The notes under the pieces are model-generated. The model searched no databases. It was not told the DNA's origin and worked only from the letters and a program-made list of their open reading frames with translations. From Ottowia oryzae (GTDB taxonomy: Bacteria; Pseudomonadota; Gammaproteobacteria; Burkholderiales; Burkholderiaceae_C): a DNA stretch of 64,000 nucleotides. The stretch covers positions 1,596,001 to 1,660,000 of the forward strand of contig NZ_CP027666.1 of NCBI RefSeq assembly GCF_003008535.1, written 5' to 3'. A program made the position numbers and the translations under genes. Below are positions 8,374-16,933 of this stretch, one piece after another. Numbering within the stretch: the first letter of the stretch is position 1; each line of letters begins with the position of its first letter.

Positions 8374-9867
8374 TCAGCGCGGCACGCGGAAGGTGGAGCT
8401 GGCCAGCACCTCGCTGGTGCCTTTGTCGGTGCCGCGCACCTCAAAGCGCAGGGGCACGGTTTGCCCGCGCAGGGCTTGCGCGCCTTCGTAGGGCAGGCTG
8501 ACGGTGACGGGCAGGCTCAGGCTGCCGGCCGCGTCCAGCTCTGGCGGCGCATCGTTGTGGGCTGTGATCAGGCGAGCGGGTACGGGCGTGCCGTCCACCT
8601 TCACCTGGATGTCCAGGTGCTGCGGGTGCAAGGTGGCGCTGCGGATTTGCAGGCGGTAGAGGTTCTCCACGTCGCCGTTGGGCGCCATGCGCGCCAGCAC
8701 GCCGCGATCGCGCTGCACGTCCAGGCGCAGTTCGGGCCGTGTCATCAGCCCGGCGATCATCAGTGTGACCACGGCCATGATGACCCCGCCATACACCCAC
8801 AGGCGCGGCTTGCGCCACGGGGCGCCGCGGGTCGGCGAATCGGGGTTCAAAGGGCTGAAGCGGATCAGCCCGCGCGGCGCCTTGATCTTGTCCATGATGC
8901 TGTTGCATGCGTCGATGCACACGCCGCAGCTGATGCAAGCGGCCTGCAGGCCCTTGCGAATGTCGATGCCCGTGGGGCACACCTGCACGCACATGGTGCA
9001 GTCGATGCAGTCGCCCAGCTTGGGTTCGGCCGATGCCGCAGCCACGGCGGCGCTGGCGGTGGCTGCCGCGGTGGCGGGTGACGCAACGGCCCCAGCGAAG
9101 GCGGCGACCGGCTCGGCGTGCGCTGCGCGGTGGCGGCCGCGCGGTTCGCCACGCGCCTGGTCGTAGGTCACCACCAGCGTGTCGCGGTCGAGCATCGCGC
9201 TTTGGAAGCGGCCATACGGGCAGGCGTGCTGGCAGATGCGCTCACGCAGCAGGCCGGCGTGCAGGTAGGTGACGGCGGCGTAGAACAGCATCCAGAAGGT
9301 GTTCCACGGGCCCATGTCGAAGGGCAGGCCGTGCACCAGTTCGCGGATGGGGGTAAACCAGCCGACGAAGCTCAGGCCCGTCCAGAGCGACAGCAGCGCC
9401 CAGGACAGGTGCTTGCCGCCGCGGCGCACCACCTTGTTGGGGCCCCAGCCGCTCTGGTCCAGCCGCAGGCGGGCGGAGCGGTCGCCTTCGATGCGGCGCT
9501 CCAGCGCCATGAACATCTCGGTGTACACGGTCTGCGGGCAGGCAAAGCCGCACCAGATGCGGCCAACGGCTACAGTGACCAGGAACAGCGCCATCGCGCA
9601 GGCGATCAGCAGGCCGGTCAGGAAAATCAGATCCTGCGGCAGCAGCAGCGTGTTGAACAGGTAAAACCGCTGGTGCGCCAGGTCGAACAGCACCGCCTGG
9701 CGGCCGTCGATGGTGATCCACGGCACGCCGTAGAAGAACAGCTGGGTGAGTATCACCAGCGCCAGGCGCCGGTGCGCGAAGACGCCGTTGGCGCTGCGTG
9801 CGTGGATGCGCTGGGCAGCCTCCACGGCCACGGGTGTCATCGGGATGGTACGGCTCGGGTTGCGCAT
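8374..9867 (-). CDS. ccoG: Cytochrome c oxidase accessory protein CcoG (RdxA/FixG family)
   Basis: CcoG is a membrane Fe-S protein needed for assembly of cbb3-type oxidase, acting in copper reduction and delivery. The product has several transmembrane helices, the motifs GRIWCGFACPQTVYTE and CQHACPYGRFQS, and two ferredoxin-type clusters, CIDCTMCVQVCP and CISCGVCIDACN. A further helix and an immunoglobulin-like C-terminal domain end in a conserved RVPR-type tail. An Ala-rich insert sits before the ferredoxin motifs. ATG 9867 (497 residues) is my choice; an in-frame ATG at 9912 is also possible and neither has a strong ribosome-binding site. ccoNOP and ccoIS are not in the window. It is divergent from the MocR-like gene. 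Confidence 0.9.
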   Translation of the reverse strand: MRNPSRTIPMTPVAVEAAQRIHARSANGVFAHRRLALVILTQLFFYGVPWITIDGRQAVLFDLAHQRFYLFNTLLLPQDLIFLTGLLIACAMALFLVTVAVGRIWCGFACPQTVYTEMFMALERRIEGDRSARLRLDQSGWGPNKVVRRGGKHLSWALLSLWTGLSFVGWFTPIRELVHGLPFDMGPWNTFWMLFYAAVTYLHAGLLRERICQHACPYGRFQSAMLDRDTLVVTYDQARGEPRGRHRAAHAEPVAAFAGAVASPATAAATASAAVAAASAEPKLGDCIDCTMCVQVCPTGIDIRKGLQAACISCGVCIDACNSIMDKIKAPRGLIRFSPLNPDSPTRGAPWRKPRLWVYGGVIMAVVTLMIAGLMTRPELRLDVQRDRGVLARMAPNGDVENLYRLQIRSATLHPQHLDIQVKVDGTPVPARLITAHNDAPPELDAAGSLSLPVTVSLPYEGAQALRGQTVPLRFEVRGTDKGTSEVLASSTFRVPR

Positions 9868-9968
9868 GTGGGATCTTGTTGGGGGCGGCATCGCTGCCGA
9901 TGCCCCAAGCATGCGCGGGTCGGGTTTGAACTGGTAGATTCAGATAAATGGCTAAAGGACCATATCAG

Positions 9969-11547
9969 ATGCCAGCAGAACAAGACGGTGAAAGCACGCA
10001 GGCGGCCGCGCTGGAAGCCGCTTCCGCCCCGGTTGAAACCCTGTACCAGCGGCTCGCGCACGAGCTGGAAGACAGACGCCATTGCGCGCGGGCAACTGCG
10101 CGCTGGCGAGCGTCTGCCGTCGGTGCGCACGACCTGCCGCGTGCGCGGCGTCAGCCCGGCCACGGTGTTTCAGGCCTACGGCTTGCTGGAAGCGCAGGGC
10201 CTGATCGAGGCGCGGCCCCGGTCGGGCTATTTCGTGCGCGCCCGCCGCCGCGTACGGGGCGCGCAGCCCACGGCCGCGCCGGCCGTGCCGCAGGCCACCG
10301 AAGTGCGGGTGAGCGATTTGTCGCTGGAGCTGCTCCAGGCCGTGCAGGATGAGGCGCTGGTACCGCTGGGTTCGGCCTTTCCCGCCTCGCACCTCTTCCC
10401 GTTTGAAGAGCTGGCCCGCTGCGGCGCGCGCGCCATGCGCCGCGTGCGGCCGGTGCAGGTCACCAGCGCGGGCGCGGCGGGCGATGCGCGGCTGCGCTAC
10501 GCCCTGCAGCGGCGCTATGCGCTGCACGGTGTGGCGCTGGGGGCGGATGAGCCGATCATCACCAACGGTGCGATGGAGGCGCTGAACCTTTCACTGCAGG
10601 CGGTCACGCGCCCGGGCGATCTGGTGGTGGTCGAGTCGCCCACGTTCTACGCAGCGCTGCAGGTGCTTGACCGCTTGGGCCTGCGCGCGCTGGAGGTGCG
10701 CACCGACCCCGCTGAGGGCATCGATCTGGAGGCCCTGCAGACCCTGCTGGACGAGCACCGCGTGGCCGCGTGCTGGTGCATGACCAGCTTTCAAAACCCG
10801 CTGGGCGCGCTGATGCCCGACGCGCGCAAGCAGGCGCTGGTGCAGCTGCTCAGCCGCCGGGGCGTGCCGTTGATCGAGGACGATGTGTACGCCGAGCTGT
10901 ACGGCGGCCTGCAGCGTCCGCGCCCGGCCAAGGCCTTCGACACCGAAGGCTGGGTGCTGCACTGCGGCTCGTTCTCCAAAAGCCTCGCGCCCGGCTACCG
11001 CGTGGGCTGGGCCGCGCCGGGGCGCTTTGCGTCGCAAGTGCTGCGGCTGAAGATCATGAGTTCGCTGGCCACCTCGCTGCCGGCGCAGCTGGCGCTGGCC
11101 GAATTTCTGGCGCAGGGCGGTTATGACCGCCACCTGCGCGGGCTGCGCCAAGCGCTGACGCAGCAGCGCGAACAGGCGCGGCGGCTGGTGGCGCGCCACT
11201 TTCCGCAGGGCACGCGGGTAACGCACCCAACGGGCGGCTACTTTCTGTGGCTGGAATTGCCGCCCGCGGTGGACGCGCTGACGCTGTACCGCCTGGCGCT
11301 GAACGAGGGCATCAGCACGGCGCCGGGCATGCTGTTTTCAGGCGACGGGCGTTTTACGCACCACATGCGCCTGAACGTGGGGCACCCGGGCGACGCGCGG
11401 CTGGCGCCGGCGGTGCAGCGCCTGGGTGAACTGGCGGCGGGCCTGGCCGCCGCCGCTGCAGAGGGCGCCGGCGTGAATGCGGGCGGTAAGGCGGGCCACG
11501 CAACGGATCGCCAAGCGGTTGCGGTGCCCCCGCCAGCCAGCGCCTGA
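9969..11547 (+). pseudogene. MocR-family GntR/aminotransferase regulator, frameshifted
   Basis: MocR regulators join a GntR winged helix to a PLP-dependent aminotransferase-like domain. The N-terminal part (VETLYQRLAHELED) is read in one frame. The rest of the helix-turn-helix (AIARGQLRAGERLPSVR) and the whole aminotransferase domain, including the PLP-lysine region GSFSKSLAPGYRVGW, are in another frame. The break is at 10070-10077, where AGAC occurs twice in a row; removing one copy restores GAA GAC GCC ATT and a full-length protein. The start chosen is ATG 9969, with AAAGGA nine bases upstream; ATG 9948 is an in-frame alternative. The gene is disrupted or the sequence has an error. It is divergent from ccoG, but a functional link is not shown. 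Confidence 0.85.
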
Positions 11548-11548
11548 G

Positions 11549-12352
11549 CTAATCCCCAGCGATCAGCGCGGCCAGTTCCGCTTCACTGAAGCCGGCACGC
11601 CGCCGCGCCTCGGTGTTGAAGGGCGCGCGCAGGCGCGGCGCGGCGTAGTGGCGCACCAGGTGCCGGTAGTGCGCCACCGGCTCCAGCCCCTGGCGGGCAC
11701 ACAGCCACGCGTACCAGCGGTTGCCGATCGCCACATGGCCCACCTCGTCGCGCAGGATGATGTCCAGAATGTCGCAGGCCGCCAGCGCGTCGGGCGTGCC
11801 CACGCCGCGCAGCTTGGCCTGGATGAGCGGCGTGGCGTCCAGCCCGCGCGCCTCCAGCGTGCGCGGCACCAGCGCCATGCGCGCGGTGATGTCGTGCGCG
11901 GTTTTGGCGCACATCGTCCACAGCCCGTCGTGCGCCGGAAAGTCGCCATAGCGGTGGCCCAGCTGCGTTTGCAGGTGGGTGTGCAATAGGCTGAAGTGGT
12001 GGGCCTCTTCTGCCGCCACGCGCAGCCAGTCGCGGTAGAAATCCTCGGGCATGTCCGCAAAGCGCCAGACCGCGTCCAGCGCCAGGTTGATGGCGTTGAA
12101 CTCGATGTGGCAGATGGCGTGGATCAGCCCCGCGCGGCCTTCGGGCGATTGCACGCTGCGCTGCGGGACGCGCTTGGGCTCGATCAATTCGGGCTGCGCC
12201 GGGCGGCCAGGCAGCTCGGCAGGCGCTGGCAGCATGGTCTCTGGCACTATCAAAAGCGTAGCTGCCTGCGCTTGTAGCGCCTGCGCCAGAGCCAGTTTTT
12301 GCTCTAGATCGGGTTCGCAAAGGGCTTTGAGGGCAAGGGGGCGCAACTCCAT
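11549..12352 (-). CDS. Ferritin-like DUF455 protein
   Basis: The 267-residue protein belongs to the DUF455 family of ferritin-like proteins. Helical metal-binding-type motifs are visible: HIEFNAINLALDAVWRF, EEAHHFSLLHTHL and RDEVGHV, with Glu/His residues spaced as in diiron four-helix bundles. The role is unknown; family members may act in tRNA or metal metabolism, but that is not established. ATG 12352 is chosen over an upstream GTG-type extension that would overlap the promoter of the divergent carbonic anhydrase gene. A dispersed repeat lies in frame near the N-terminus and encodes the segment KLALAQALQAQAATLLIV. It is convergent with the MocR-like gene, their stops nearly touching. Confidence 0.78.
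   Translation of the reverse strand: MELRPLALKALCEPDLEQKLALAQALQAQAATLLIVPETMLPAPAELPGRPAQPELIEPKRVPQRSVQSPEGRAGLIHAICHIEFNAINLALDAVWRFADMPEDFYRDWLRVAAEEAHHFSLLHTHLQTQLGHRYGDFPAHDGLWTMCAKTAHDITARMALVPRTLEARGLDATPLIQAKLRGVGTPDALAACDILDIILRDEVGHVAIGNRWYAWLCARQGLEPVAHYRHLVRHYAAPRLRAPFNTEARRRAGFSEAELAALIAGD
12246..12300 (+). repeat. Dispersed palindromic repeat, copy 5 (inside the DUF455 gene)
   Basis: ACTATCAAAAGCGTAGCTGCC is followed by TGCGCTTGTAGCGCCTGCGC and the GCCAGAGCC end. It is within the coding frame of the DUF455 gene. Confidence 0.75.
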
Positions 12353-12418
12353 CCCTAGAATTGTAGGCAGCGGGCCAAGCCGCCCGTACACCCCCTATTG
12401 CGCAAGGAGACAGACACC

Positions 12419-12940
12419 ATGGCCCAGTACGAAATCGATGGCAAGGCACCGCAGGTGGATTCCACCGCCTGGATCGCCGATTCGGCCGAAGTCATGGGCA
12501 ACGTCACCCTGGGGCCCGACGCCAGCGTGTGGTTTGGCTGCGTGCTGCGCGGCGACACCGAAAGCATGAGCATTGGCGAGGGCAGCAACATCCAGGATCT
12601 GAGCGTGCTGCACGCCGACATCGGCAAGCCGCTGACGGTGGGCCGGCATGTCACCGTGGGCCACAAGGTGATGCTGCACGGCTGCACGATTGGCGACGAA
12701 TCGCTGATCGGCATTGGCGCCATCGTGCTCAACGGCGCCAAGATCGGCAAGAACTGCCTGGTGGGCGCGGGCGCGCTGGTCACCGAGGGCAAAGAGTTTC
12801 CAGACGGCAGCATGATCGTCGGCGCGCCCGCCAAGGCCATCCGCCAGCTCACGCCTGAGCAAATTGAAGGCCTTCGCCAAAGCGCGCAGCACTACATCGA
12901 CAATGCGCGCATGTTCCGCGCCACGCTGAAAAAGCTGTAA
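12419..12940 (+). CDS. Gamma-class carbonic anhydrase family protein (YrdA-like)
   Basis: The 173-residue left-handed beta-helix protein has hexapeptide repeats (for example GNVTLGPDAS and IGIGAIVLNGAKIGKN). The three zinc-type histidines of the gamma-carbonic anhydrase fold are at His65, His82 and His87. Members bind zinc, but many YrdA-like proteins show little or no carbonic anhydrase activity, so the reaction is uncertain. The ATG at 12419 follows a strong AAGGAGA site. It is upstream of hslO with about 60 bp between and could be co-transcribed with it. Confidence 0.88.
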   Translation: MAQYEIDGKAPQVDSTAWIADSAEVMGNVTLGPDASVWFGCVLRGDTESMSIGEGSNIQDLSVLHADIGKPLTVGRHVTVGHKVMLHGCTIGDESLIGIGAIVLNGAKIGKNCLVGAGALVTEGKEFPDGSMIVGAPAKAIRQLTPEQIEGLRQSAQHYIDNARMFRATLKKL

Positions 12941-13003
12941 CCTGCAACGCACCGGGCGCCCGCGGCCATTGATAAGCCGCCCCGCACGCCCCATATTGCC
13001 CAG

Positions 13004-13993
13004 ATGTCCGAACTGCACAAATTCATCTTCGACGGCCTGCCCGTGCGCGGCCAGCTGGTGCGCCTGACCGACGCCTGGCAGGAAGTGCTGCGCCGCCGCG
13101 CCGCCAACACGCAAACCGGCGCCTACCCGCCGCCCGTGGCCGAGCTGCTGGGCGAGATGACGGCCGCCGCCGTGCTGATGCAGGGCAACATCAAGTTCGA
13201 TGGCGCGCTGGTGCTTCAAATCATGGGCGACGGCCCCGTGAAGGTGGCGGTGGCCGAAGTGCAGAACGACCTGCGCCTGCGCGCCACGGCGTCCATCGTG
13301 GGCGCGGTGCCTCCCGGCATGACGCTGACCCAGATGGTCAACGCGAAAGGCCTTGGCCGTTGCGCCATCACGCTGGACCCACGCAGCCGCCGCGAAGGGC
13401 AGCAGCCGTATCAGGGGGTGGTGCCGCTGAACGATGAGCGCGGCGCGCCGCTGCTGGACCTGGCGGGCGTGGTCGAGCACTACATGCGCCAGTCCGAGCA
13501 GCTGGACACCACGCTGGTGCTGGCCGCCGACGAACAGGTGGCCGCGGGCCTGCTGATCCAGCGCCTGCCAGGCCAAGGGCAGGACAACCTGGCGCGCAGC
13601 AACGTGCAGCGCGAAGACGAGCCGGCGGCGCTGGCCGACGACGATTACCAGCGCATTGCCATCCTCGCCAAAAGTCTGAAACGCGAAGAGCTGCTGGGCC
13701 TGGACGCTGACACCATCCTGCGGCGCCTTTTCTGGGAAGAGCAGCTGCTGCGCTTTCCGCCGCTGCAGGGCGCACAGGGCCCGCGGTTCGCCTGCTCGTG
13801 CAGCCGTGAGCGCGTGGCCAGCATGCTGCGCGGCCTGGGCAAGGAAGAGGCCGATTCCATCCTGGCCGAACAGGGGCGCATTGAGGTGGGCTGCGATTTC
13901 TGCGGCAATCAGGAGCACTTTGACGCGGTCGACGTGGGCCGGCTGTTCACGCCCGCCGCGCAGCAATCACCCCAGCCCAAGACCGTGCAGTGA
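13004..13993 (+). CDS. hslO: Redox-regulated chaperonin Hsp33
   Basis: Hsp33 is a cytoplasmic holdase activated by oxidation of a C-terminal zinc site. The 329-residue protein shows the substrate-binding N-terminal domain (KFIFDGLPVRGQLVRL) and the zinc centre, with a CSC pair followed after about 30 residues by CDFC (GCDFCGN). Length is close to the usual 290-330. The start ATG 13004 matches the family N-terminus. It precedes trmD by about 90 bp in the same orientation, occupying the place where rimM is often found. Confidence 0.93.
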   Translation: MSELHKFIFDGLPVRGQLVRLTDAWQEVLRRRAANTQTGAYPPPVAELLGEMTAAAVLMQGNIKFDGALVLQIMGDGPVKVAVAEVQNDLRLRATASIVGAVPPGMTLTQMVNAKGLGRCAITLDPRSRREGQQPYQGVVPLNDERGAPLLDLAGVVEHYMRQSEQLDTTLVLAADEQVAAGLLIQRLPGQGQDNLARSNVQREDEPAALADDDYQRIAILAKSLKREELLGLDADTILRRLFWEEQLLRFPPLQGAQGPRFACSCSRERVASMLRGLGKEEADSILAEQGRIEVGCDFCGNQEHFDAVDVGRLFTPAAQQSPQPKTVQ

Positions 13994-14085
13994 GGCTGGC
14001 GCTTGCTGCGGGCCATTGAAGGCCCTGCAGGATTTCGGTGGCAGACTGCGCGGCTTGTTCGTTCCCGTACCTACGCCTGTTGCCG

Positions 14086-14913
14086 ATGGTCGATCTTTCC
14101 CAGTCCAGCGATTCGCCTGCCGCCCAAGGCGTGCGCAACTTGCGCTTTGACGTCATTACGCTGTTTCCGGAGTTGATTGCGCCGTTCACCCAGGCGGGCA
14201 TCGTGCGGCGCGCGTTCGACAGCGGCCAGATCGTGCTGCGCTTGTGGAACCCGCGCGATTTTGCCGAGGGCAATTACCGCCGCGTGGACGACCGCCCGTT
14301 CGGCGGCGGCCCCGGCATGGTGATGATGGCCGAGCCGCTGGCCCGCTGCCTTCAGGCCGTGCGCGCCGATCGCGGTGAGGCGGGGGGCGAACAGGCGCCG
14401 GTCGTGCTTTTCTCTCCCATCGGCGACACGCTGCGCCATCAGGCCGTTGAACGCTGGGCCGCCAGCAGCGGCGCGGTGCTGATCTGCGGGCGGTACGAAG
14501 GGATAGACCAGCGCTTCATCGACCGGTACGTGACGCACCAGATCAGCCTGGGGGATTTTGTGCTGTCGGGCGGTGAAATCGCCGCGCTGGCGCTGATCGA
14601 CGCGGTGGCGCGCCTGCAGCCGGGCGTGCTGAACGACGAGGGCAGCCACCAGTTCGACAGCTTCAACCCTGCCGTAGACGGCCTGCTGGACTGCCCGCAC
14701 TACACGCGGCCTGAAGCGTGGGAAGGTGAAAGCGCCCCCGCAGCGTTGATGAGCGGCCACCACGCGCAGATTGAACGCTGGCGGCGCGACCAGCGCCTGG
14801 CGCTCACGCAGCGCCACCGCCCGGAATTGATTGCCGCTGCCCGCGCCAGCGGCTTGCTCGATCGCGCCGACGAGGCCTTTCTGGCGCAGCAGGCGCCTGC
14901 CGACCGCGCTTGA
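14086..14913 (+). CDS. trmD: tRNA (guanine-N1)-methyltransferase TrmD
   Basis: TrmD methylates G37 of tRNAs that read CNN codons, using SAM, and prevents frameshifting. The knot motifs are clear: RPFGGGPGMVMM, LICGRYEGIDQRFID and GDFVLSGGEIAAL. The C-terminal domain contains YTRPEAWEG. ATG 14086 gives 275 residues; the core begins at RFDVITLFPEL, so the first 17 residues are extra and a GTG further in is possible. rplS follows with a promoter-like element between. rpsP and rimM, which commonly precede trmD, are not immediately upstream. Confidence 0.94.
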   Translation: MVDLSQSSDSPAAQGVRNLRFDVITLFPELIAPFTQAGIVRRAFDSGQIVLRLWNPRDFAEGNYRRVDDRPFGGGPGMVMMAEPLARCLQAVRADRGEAGGEQAPVVLFSPIGDTLRHQAVERWAASSGAVLICGRYEGIDQRFIDRYVTHQISLGDFVLSGGEIAALALIDAVARLQPGVLNDEGSHQFDSFNPAVDGLLDCPHYTRPEAWEGESAPAALMSGHHAQIERWRRDQRLALTQRHRPELIAAARASGLLDRADEAFLAQQAPADRA

Positions 14914-14943
14914 TGGACTGCACAGGCCCTGCCGGGCTATAAT
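14910..14943 (+). promoter_or_regulatory. Candidate sigma70 promoter for rplS
   Basis: A perfect TATAAT at 14938-14943 lies about 120 bp before rplS. The best upstream hexamer, TTGATG at 14910, is 22 bp away, longer than optimal, so the -35 is uncertain. A leader with a GGCGC...GCGCC-type hairpin lies between it and the start codon. Confidence 0.45.
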
Positions 14944-15063
14944 CAAAGGCTTTTCGATCCTCTGCCGGCCGCGGCATTCTTTAGGACGGGTGGCGCTTTC
15001 AAGGCGCAACCGCAGTCTGCCGCCCCTAGCGTAGCGCGTGCATGATCGAGATCTGAGGAAACC

Positions 15064-15453
15064 ATGAACCTGATCCAGCAGCTCGAAAAAGAAGAAATCG
15101 AGCGTCTCGGCAAGAGCATCCCTGAATTCGCCCCTGGTGACACCGTCATCGTGAGCGTGAACGTCGTTGAAGGCACCCGCAAGCGCGTGCAGGCCTACGA
15201 AGGCGTGGTGATCGCCAAGCGCAACCGTGGCCTGAACAGCGGCTTCACCGTGCGCAAGATTTCCAGCGGCGAAGGCGTGGAGCGTACGTTCCAGACCTAC
15301 AGCCCGCTGATCGCCAAGATCGAAGTCAAGCGCCGTGGTGACGTGCGCCGCGCCAAGCTGTACTACCTGCGTGACCGCAGCGGCAAATCGGCCCGCATCA
15401 AGGAAAAGCTGCCCAGCCGCGTGGCCAAGCAAGTCACCGAAACGGCTGCTTGA
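15064..15453 (+). CDS. rplS: 50S ribosomal protein L19
   Basis: L19 lies at the 30S-50S interface. The 129-residue product carries the L19 hallmarks FAPGDTVIV, GTRKRVQAYEGVVIA, ISSGEGVERTF and RRAKLYYLRDRSGKSARIKE. A TGAGGAAACC-type site precedes the ATG. Trp- and Cys-free composition and normal length support a functional gene. It is transcribed with or after trmD and ends at a strong terminator. Confidence 0.97.
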   Translation: MNLIQQLEKEEIERLGKSIPEFAPGDTVIVSVNVVEGTRKRVQAYEGVVIAKRNRGLNSGFTVRKISSGEGVERTFQTYSPLIAKIEVKRRGDVRRAKLYYLRDRSGKSARIKEKLPSRVAKQVTETAA

Positions 15454-15475
15454 TCGCTGCGAGCTTCGGCTCCAG

Positions 15476-15515
15476 AAAAAACCGCCTGAAGGCCCTGTGC
15501 CCCAGGCGGTTTTTT
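15476..15515 (+). terminator. Rho-independent terminator after rplS
   Basis: The stem AACCGCCTG / CAGGCGGTT is followed by six T. It ends the trmD-rplS transcript. Confidence 0.92.
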
Positions 15516-15546
15516 CATGGGCGCCCGGGCCCTGCTGTCGCCGGGC

Positions 15547-15903
15547 TCAAGCCGCGACAGGCACGGAAAACTCGTTGTACGCGGCCACGGCATTGGCCGC
15601 GTACATCGCCGACGGGCCGCCGCCCATGTAGATCGCCACGCCCAGCGCGTCGTCTACCTCGCTTCGCGTGGCGCCCAGCCGCACCAGCGCCTTGACGTGA
15701 AAGCCGATGCAGCCGTCGCAGCGAGCGGCCACGCCCACGGCCAGCGCGATCAACTCCTTGGTTTTGGCGTCCAGCGCGCCGGCGGCCATGGCGGCCTTAC
15801 CCATGTCGCTGAAACCCTTCATCACGCCGGGCTGAGATTTGTGCAGCGGCGCCAGGTGGGCGGAAATCGTCTGGGTGAGCTGTTTGTAATTGGGGGCAGA
15901 CAT
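15547..15903 (-). CDS. AhpD-like carboxymuconolactone decarboxylase family protein
   Basis: The 118-residue protein has the AhpD-type redox motif CDGC (Cys62, Cys65) followed by His69. Helical segments such as TKELIALAVGVAARCDGCI are typical of the family. Such proteins reduce or detoxify peroxides through the CxxC pair. The neighbouring divergent persulfide-sensing operon hints at a thiol-stress role, but this is inference. The ATG is preceded by GGAGC. It shares the 133-bp divergent region with the bigR-like gene. Confidence 0.85.
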   Translation of the reverse strand: MSAPNYKQLTQTISAHLAPLHKSQPGVMKGFSDMGKAAMAAGALDAKTKELIALAVGVAARCDGCIGFHVKALVRLGATRSEVDDALGVAIYMGGGPSAMYAANAVAAYNEFSVPVAA

Positions 15904-15970
15904 GGTCGGAAAAGCTCCAGGTTGAAGTGAGGTGGTTGTGTCGGCAAGGCCCTTCTGGTCGAGGTGGCAC

Positions 15971-16012
15971 TTGCAATTAAGACTTTGCTAAATTAACATG
16001 AATCTAAATTAA
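15971..16012 (+). promoter_or_regulatory. bigR/ygaP promoter with overlapping AT-rich operator
   Basis: TTGCAA (15971) and TAACAT (15994) are 17 bp apart, a good sigma70 arrangement. Two direct copies of CTAAATTAA start at 15988 and 16004, 16 bp apart, the first covering the -10. BigR-type repressors bind AT-rich sites over their own promoters, so this is the likely autoregulatory operator. Confidence 0.6.
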
Positions 16013-16036
16013 GCGTCGACCACTTTCTTCAAGACC

Positions 16037-16348
16037 ATGATCCAACGCAAAACCGACATCGAACGCCTGCAGGACAACGCGGCCGACGCCGCTGCGTTGC
16101 TGCAGGCGGTCGGCAATCCGCACCGTTTGCTGGTGTTGTGCCTGTTGATCGGCGAGGGCGAGATGAGCGTGGGCGCACTCAACGAGCAGGTGGCGCTCAG
16201 CCCGTCGGCGCTGTCGCAGCACCTGGCGCGAATGCGTGACGAGGGGCTGATCACCTTCCGGCGAGAGGCGCAGACGCTGTACTACCGCATCGAGAACCCG
16301 AACGTCGCCAAGCTCATCGGCACGCTCAAAGACATCTTCTGCCGCTGA
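16037..16348 (+). CDS. bigR: ArsR-family persulfide-sensing regulator (BigR/SqrR/YgaV type)
   Basis: The 103-residue winged-helix protein has the ArsR core (recognition region SPSALSQHLARMRDEGLI, beta-wing RREAQTLYYRI). It has exactly two cysteines, Cys35 in LLVLCLL and Cys102 near the end. BigR, SqrR and YgaV carry this Cys pair, which forms a di- or tetrasulfide with reactive sulfur species and releases DNA. The next gene is a YgaP homologue, as in the E. coli ygaV-ygaP operon. The AT-rich operator overlaps the promoter, which suggests autoregulation. Metal-type ArsR sensing is unlikely because the usual CxC metal motif is absent. Confidence 0.85.
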   Translation: MIQRKTDIERLQDNAADAAALLQAVGNPHRLLVLCLLIGEGEMSVGALNEQVALSPSALSQHLARMRDEGLITFRREAQTLYYRIENPNVAKLIGTLKDIFCR

Positions 16349-16376
16349 TCCGCACGTCCACCTTCGGAGCCCTGCT

Positions 16377-16901
16377 ATGACGTTGAGAACCATTTCGCCC
16401 CAGGCCGCACAGGCCCTGCTTGCGCAGGGTGCGGTGCTGGTGGACATCCGCGCGGCCGATGAGCGGGCGCGCATGCGCATCGAGCTGGCCAAGCACATGC
16501 CGCTGCCCAGCCTGCAGTCCGGCGCAACACGCCTGGAGGGCAATCATCCCGTCATCTTTCACTGCCGCTCTGGCGTGCGCACGCAGATGAACGCCGCGGC
16601 CTTGGCCCGCTGTACCGACTGCGAGGCTTATGCCCTGGAGGGCGGTCTGGACGCCTGGGCCAGCGCCGGTCTGCCCGTGGTGAAGGATGCGCATGCGCCG
16701 ATCGAACTGCAGCGCCAGGTTCAACTGGCGGCCGGCGCGCTGGTGTTCACGGGCACGGTGCTGGGCACCACGGTGTCGCCGTGGTTCTACGTGCTGCCCG
16801 GCTTCGTGGGCGCCGGGCTGATGTTTGCGGGCGCCACCGGCTTCTGCGGGATGGCGCGCGTGCTGGCGAGGGCGCCGTGGAACCGCGCGCCGCTGTCTTG
16901 A
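16377..16901 (+). CDS. ygaP: Membrane-anchored rhodanese YgaP
   Basis: The 174-residue protein matches E. coli YgaP in length and layout: a cytoplasmic rhodanese domain (about 1-105) with active-site Cys63 in FHCRSGVRT, then two transmembrane helices (about 115-155) of DUF2892 type. Rhodaneses transfer sulfane sulfur to thiols or cyanide; YgaP is thought to handle sulfur or S-nitrosylation near the membrane. It lies 28 bp after the bigR-like regulator and should respond to reactive sulfur through it. Confidence 0.87.
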   Translation: MTLRTISPQAAQALLAQGAVLVDIRAADERARMRIELAKHMPLPSLQSGATRLEGNHPVIFHCRSGVRTQMNAAALARCTDCEAYALEGGLDAWASAGLPVVKDAHAPIELQRQVQLAAGALVFTGTVLGTTVSPWFYVLPGFVGAGLMFAGATGFCGMARVLARAPWNRAPLS

Positions 16902-16933
16902 GTTTTTCTGTTCTCAACTCTGTAGGAGCTTTC

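Noticed and set aside
9118..9968. N-terminal half of a long plus-strand frame running into the MocR gene
   Set aside because: This part is antisense to ccoG. It is open only because of GC-rich codon structure; the true MocR start is at about 9969.
14071..15432. Long minus-strand frame over trmD and rplS
   Set aside because: Antisense to two certain genes with strong motifs; shadow composition.
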